From Shewanella khirikhana (lineage in GTDB: Bacteria; Pseudomonadota; Gammaproteobacteria; Enterobacterales; Shewanellaceae), in assembly GCF_003957745.1 (NCBI RefSeq), contig NZ_CP020373.1, forward strand, positions 2,666,001 through 2,730,000: 64,000 bases of DNA. Direction: 5' to 3'. Both the position numbers and the translations under genes were made by a program. This document shows positions 60,323 to 64,000 of this stretch, one piece after another. Below the pieces are notes generated by a model that did no database searches, was not told the DNA's origin, and saw only the letters and a list, made by a program, of their open reading frames with translations. The number at the start of each line of letters is the position of its first letter. The first letter of the stretch is position 1.

Positions 60323-61437
60323 GTACGGCCATGAGCACAGATCACGCCCGCAAAAACATCTGGCAACGGATGCATATCGACCTGCCGTTGCTACTGGGGA
60401 TCCTGGCAGTGATGGGCTTTGGCCTGTTTGTGATTTGGTCGGCCTCGGGTGAAGACCCTGGCATGATGGAACGCCAACTGGTGCGGATGAGTCTGTCCCT
60501 CGGCATCATGCTGTTTATGGCTCAGATTAACCCTGAGATCCTGCGCCGCTGGGCACTGCCGATTTATGTCACCGGGATCATTTTGCTGCTCGGGGTGCAC
60601 TTCTTTGGCGAAATCAATAAAGGGGCGCAGCGCTGGCTCAACCTTGGCTTTATGGAGTTCCAGCCATCGGAGCTGATTAAGCTTGCCTTCCCCATCACCA
60701 TGGCCTGGTTTATCAGCAAATATACCTTGCCGCCAAAGAAGCGTTATTTGGCGGCAGCGGCGGTTATCATGCTGATCCCCACGCTGCTGATTGCCAAGCA
60801 GCCTGACCTCGGCACCTCAATTCTGGTGGCTGCCTCAGGCATTTTCGTGCTGTTCCTCTCCGGCATGAGCTGGTACATAGTGCTGGGATTTGTGGCCGCC
60901 GTGCTGATGTTTTTGCCCATCCTGTGGTACTTCCTGATGCACGATTACCAGCGCTCGCGGGTTATGATGCTGCTGGATCCCGAATCGGATCCCCTCGGTA
61001 AGGGCTACCACATTATCCAATCAAAAATTGCCATCGGCTCCGGCGGCCTGGATGGCAAAGGCTGGCTGCAGGGCACTCAGTCGCAGCTGGAATTTCTGCC
61101 AGAGCGCCATACCGACTTCATCTTCGCCGTGATTGGTGAAGAGTTTGGCCTGATTGGTGCCATCATCCTGCTTGCCATGTATGTCTACATTATTGGCCGC
61201 GGCCTGGTAATTGCGTCCCGCGCGCAAACCAACTTTGCCCGCCTGCTGGCCGGCTCCATCACCCTGACCTTCTTCGTTTACATCTTCGTGAACATCGGCA
61301 TGGTCAGCGGCATTTTGCCTGTGGTGGGCGTACCTCTGCCACTGGTCAGCTATGGCGGCACCTCCATGCTGACATTGATGACAGGTTTTGGCATCCTAAT
61401 GAGCATTCAGACTCACAGACGCTTCATCGACCGATAA
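60319..61437 (+). CDS. mrdB: Rod-shape SEDS glycosyltransferase RodA
   Basis: RodA polymerises lipid II glycan and works with PBP2. From ATG 60319 it has 372 residues with about ten membrane helices. The SEDS signature near FVYIFVNIGMVSGILPVVGVPLP and the conserved LGTSILVAASG are present. It overlaps mrdA by four bases. Confidence 0.97.
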   Translation: MSTAMSTDHARKNIWQRMHIDLPLLLGILAVMGFGLFVIWSASGEDPGMMERQLVRMSLSLGIMLFMAQINPEILRRWALPIYVTGIILLLGVHFFGEINKGAQRWLNLGFMEFQPSELIKLAFPITMAWFISKYTLPPKKRYLAAAAVIMLIPTLLIAKQPDLGTSILVAASGIFVLFLSGMSWYIVLGFVAAVLMFLPILWYFLMHDYQRSRVMMLLDPESDPLGKGYHIIQSKIAIGSGGLDGKGWLQGTQSQLEFLPERHTDFIFAVIGEEFGLIGAIILLAMYVYIIGRGLVIASRAQTNFARLLAGSITLTFFVYIFVNIGMVSGILPVVGVPLPLVSYGGTSMLTLMTGFGILMSIQTHRRFIDR

Positions 61438-61446
61438 GGACTGCCG

Positions 61447-62442
61447 ATGCAACGCTTTTTGCGCCGGGTTGCGCTGCCCGGCCTGCTCGCTTGTGTATTT
61501 CCCGCCCTGGCCGGACAACCGGCCGCCATCGACAGCGCCAAGGCGAGTTTTGTCGCCCGCCAGACTGCGCTCGGCTTCAGCGAAACACAAATCAACGACT
61601 TTCTGGCCAAGGCTCAGTACAACCAGAAAGTGATAGATGCCATCAGCCGCCCCTGGGAGGCCAAGCCATGGCATCAATACCGGCCCCGCTTTTTAACCGA
61701 AACCCGCCTCAAGGCCGGGTTGGCATTCTGGCAAGCCAACGAAGCAAGCCTTAGCCGCGCTGCCGAAACCTTTGGCGTTGAGCCGCAAATGATAGTGGCC
61801 ATCATAGGTATCGAAACCCATTACGGTAAAACCATGGGCAACTTCCCGGTGCGTGACGCGCTCTACACCCTGGGTTTTTACTATCCGCCGCGGGCCGACT
61901 TTTTCCTCAAAGAGCTGGCAGAGTTACAGCAACTCGAAAAAGACGAGCAGCTGGATGTCAGCTCACTCAAGGGCTCCTACGCAGGCGCCATGGGTCTTGG
62001 GCAGTTTATGCCATCGAGCTACCGCTATTACGCTGTGGATTTTGATGGCGACGGCAGACGGGATTTGCTCGGCAGTGTCGATGATGCCATTGGCAGCGTG
62101 GCCAACTACTTCCATCAACACGGCTGGCAGCCAGGAGCCCCGGTTGCCATCCGGGTGATGCCACGCACAGACATCAGCCCCGATGCCAGACTCTGGGATG
62201 GCAAGCCACTGTCGATGTCGGTGGCAGAGGTGCTCGGAAAAGACCTGGGGCTGTCCGACAGCCGCGACCTGAATGCGGCTCAGCCCGCCATGCTGGTGAA
62301 GTTAGAGCAGGAAAACAGTAACGAATATTGGCTCGGTCTTAAGAATTTTTACGTGATAACACGTTATAATCGAAGCCCTCTTTATGCCATGGCGGCCTAT
62401 GAATTCAGTGAGCAGCTCAAACATGCCCATGCAAAACCGTAA
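61447..62442 (+). CDS. mltB: Lytic murein transglycosylase B (MltB)
   Basis: MltB cleaves the glycan backbone forming anhydro-muropeptides, the substrates imported by AmpG. The 331-residue precursor has a signal peptide cleaved after ALA with no lipobox cysteine (E. coli MltB is a lipoprotein, so this one may be soluble). The catalytic glutamate is E123 (IIGIETHYGKT), followed by GSYAGAMGLGQFMPSSYRYY. It starts ten bases after rodA. Confidence 0.95.
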   Translation: MQRFLRRVALPGLLACVFPALAGQPAAIDSAKASFVARQTALGFSETQINDFLAKAQYNQKVIDAISRPWEAKPWHQYRPRFLTETRLKAGLAFWQANEASLSRAAETFGVEPQMIVAIIGIETHYGKTMGNFPVRDALYTLGFYYPPRADFFLKELAELQQLEKDEQLDVSSLKGSYAGAMGLGQFMPSSYRYYAVDFDGDGRRDLLGSVDDAIGSVANYFHQHGWQPGAPVAIRVMPRTDISPDARLWDGKPLSMSVAEVLGKDLGLSDSRDLNAAQPAMLVKLEQENSNEYWLGLKNFYVITRYNRSPLYAMAAYEFSEQLKHAHAKP

Positions 62443-63268
62443 AACCTCCCTGTGGCTGGCCGGTGGGATAGCACTGGCACTGCTGGGTGGCTGTTCGTCA
62501 TCCCCCGATGAAAAAGCAGCGCCCAGTGGCAAAAAATCCAACGGCGATCGTTATCACCTGAAAGACGATGCCTACCCCGATTCGGCGCCGGACGTCAGTA
62601 AGGTGGCGGATGCCGTGCCCCGCTACGAGCCATACAGCCGCAAAGGCAATAAGGCTTACACCGTCAGGGGCAAGTCCTACCAGGTGCTCGCCAGCGCGGC
62701 CAACTTTCGTGAATCGGGTATCGCCTCCTGGTATGGCACCAAATTTCATGGCTATCACACCTCCAATGGCGAGGTGTACGACATGTATGCCATGACAGCA
62801 GCCCACAAGACTCTGCCGCTGCCAAGCTTTGTGAAAGTGCGAAACATAGATAACAACAAAGAAGTGATAGTAAGGGTGAACGATCGCGGCCCCTTCCATG
62901 AAGGCCGGGTTATCGACTTGTCTTACGCCGCGGCCCACAAGCTGGATATGCTTAAAACCGGCACTGCGCGGGTAGTGATTGAAACCATTTACTTCCCCTC
63001 ACCCGCGTCTGAAATTCAGGCGTCGGCGACGGATCCCAACAACTACTTCATCCAGTTGGTGGCCTCCGGCGATAAAAACAAGCTCAACAACCTGGGTAAA
63101 GAACTCTCAAGCCGCTACCAGCTGGGCTATCGCTTGCAGCAAAGCGGCGATTTGTACCGGTTACAGCTTGGGCCGCTGGGCCACGAAGGCATTGCCAGTA
63201 AGCTGCTGCAGCAAATTCGCCAGCAGGGCTACCCCACAGGGTATCTGGTCAGTGAACCCAAATCCTGA
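62423..63268 (+). CDS. rlpA: Septal ring lytic transglycosylase RlpA family lipoprotein
   Basis: RlpA cuts naked glycan strands. I start it at ATG 62423 (MPMQNRKTSLWLAG), inside mltB's 3' end; other in-frame ATGs nearby (62399, 62429) are possible. It has a lipobox (LLGGC), a double-psi barrel (IASWYGTKFHGYHTSNGEVYDMYAMTAAHKTLPLPS) with the conserved H and D in VNDRGPFHEGRVIDLS, and a C-terminal SPOR domain (about 208-280) for septal peptidoglycan binding. Confidence 0.94.
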   Translation: MPMQNRKTSLWLAGGIALALLGGCSSSPDEKAAPSGKKSNGDRYHLKDDAYPDSAPDVSKVADAVPRYEPYSRKGNKAYTVRGKSYQVLASAANFRESGIASWYGTKFHGYHTSNGEVYDMYAMTAAHKTLPLPSFVKVRNIDNNKEVIVRVNDRGPFHEGRVIDLSYAAAHKLDMLKTGTARVVIETIYFPSPASEIQASATDPNNYFIQLVASGDKNKLNNLGKELSSRYQLGYRLQQSGDLYRLQLGPLGHEGIASKLLQQIRQQGYPTGYLVSEPKS

Positions 63269-63364
63269 ACATGAAGGAACCTTCACTGCAAACCTGTGTC
63301 TATTAATGTTACACTCGGCAAGTTTCCGACCGCTTCAAAAACCTTCAGAGAAAACGTGTAGTTA

Positions 63365-64000
63365 ATGATGAAAGCATTCAAACGTACCACGCCAAAATCG
63401 ATGTTGCTCCTGGCAATCGTCTCCGCCAGCGCCTTTGCAGCACCACCGACCGTTGTACCCGAGGCGCCTTCGGTGGCCGCCAAGGCCTATGTGCTGATGG
63501 ACTATCACACCGGGCAGATCATTGCAGAAGAGCATGCCTACGAGCAGCTTAACCCTGCCAGTCTGACCAAGATGATGACCAGTTATGTGATTGGTCATGA
63601 AATGAAAGTGGGCAATATCTCCCCCGAGGACGATGTGCAGATCAGCAAGAATGCCTGGTCAAAGAACTTCCCTGACTCTTCCAAGATGTTTATCGAGGTA
63701 GGTAAAACGGTCAAAGCCGAAGATCTCAACCGCGGTATCATCATTCAGTCGGGTAACGATGCCTGTGTGGCCATGGCCGAGCACATTGCCGGCACCGAGG
63801 ATGCCTTCGTCGATATGATGAACTCCTGGGCCAAGCAACTGGGCATGACCGACAGCTATTTTGAAAACAGCCATGGTCTGGACTCTGACAATCACAAGAC
63901 CACCGCTTACGATATGGCGATTCTCGGCGCGGCACTGATCCGCGATGTTCCCGACGAGTACCGGATCTACGCCGAGAAGGAATTTACCTTCAACGGCATT
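63365..64000 (+). CDS. dacA: D-alanyl-D-alanine carboxypeptidase DacA (PBP5), partial
   Basis: The frame starts at ATG 63365 and runs 212 codons to the window edge. A signal peptide (to about residue 26) precedes a penicillin-binding domain with catalytic S66-x-x-K69 (ASLTKMM) and S129-G-N131 (IIQSGNDACVAM). The KTG and the C-terminal amphipathic anchor lie beyond the window. The enzyme trims the terminal D-Ala of peptidoglycan stems. It completes the mrdA-rodA-mltB-rlpA-dacA order. Confidence 0.95.
   Translation, partial: MMKAFKRTTPKSMLLLAIVSASAFAAPPTVVPEAPSVAAKAYVLMDYHTGQIIAEEHAYEQLNPASLTKMMTSYVIGHEMKVGNISPEDDVQISKNAWSKNFPDSSKMFIEVGKTVKAEDLNRGIIIQSGNDACVAMAEHIAGTEDAFVDMMNSWAKQLGMTDSYFENSHGLDSDNHKTTAYDMAILGAALIRDVPDEYRIYAEKEFTFNGI

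Overview
The window reads as chromosomal DNA of a marine or aquatic gammaproteobacterium, most likely Shewanella or a close relative. Pointers are a complete Na+-NQR operon, a TRAP transporter, luxS, several cyclic-di-GMP proteins, and housekeeping blocks whose order matches Enterobacteria and Shewanella. Genus is an inference from protein similarity and synteny recalled from memory; no search was run. I see no insertion sequence, prophage, integron or CRISPR array. Gene density is high and both window ends cut a gene (a GGDEF protein at the left, dacA at the right).

Left part (1-14.3 kb, nearly all minus strand): a partial diguanylate cyclase; the sodium pump operon nqrABCDEF followed by its two maturation genes apbE and nqrM; a large unrecognised outer-membrane protein; luxS; and a three-gene TRAP transporter (dctQ-dctM-dctP order).

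Middle-left (14.3-27.6 kb): short transcription units including bolA with a GcvR-like ACT protein, an AlkB-type dioxygenase divergent from rlmG, a DUF2804/fatty-acid-hydroxylase/grxB unit, yajG-cyclophilin-unknown-ampG, yajQ, a VanZ-like gene coupled to a panE-family reductase with a tandem repeat inside it, and an EamA-type transporter. This is the most variable part: it holds most of the unknown genes and most in-frame minisatellites.

Middle-right (27.6-44.8 kb): hemA-prfA-prmC-sirB2-sirB1 runs toward kdsA, interrupted by a DUF819 permease and a DUF1176 protein; divergently lolB-ispE-prs. Then come a membrane GGDEF-EAL protein, a six-tRNA operon (Met, Leu, Gln, Gln, Met, Gln in transcription order) with a clear promoter and terminator, ychF-pth and ubiF. 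This joins two blocks that are separate in E. coli (hemA...prs...pth-ychF, and the tRNA cluster/ubiF/miaB block).

Right part (45-64 kb, plus strand): miaB, phoH-ybeY-corC-lnt, a response regulator with an EAL domain, ybeL (minus), leuS, lptE-holA-nadD-rsfS-rlmH, and the cell-elongation set mrdA-rodA-mltB-rlpA-dacA. This is a tRNA/ribosome maturation, envelope lipoprotein and peptidoglycan synthesis region.

I did not find a convincing new multi-gene system. The items most worth a second look are the recurring 15-bp in-frame repeats (outer-membrane protein and PanE-like reductase), an unlisted 29-codon ORF that ends in a TGATG overlap with leuS, a perfect palindrome ahead of a small secreted protein, and the uncharacterised 675-residue barrel-like protein between nqr and luxS.
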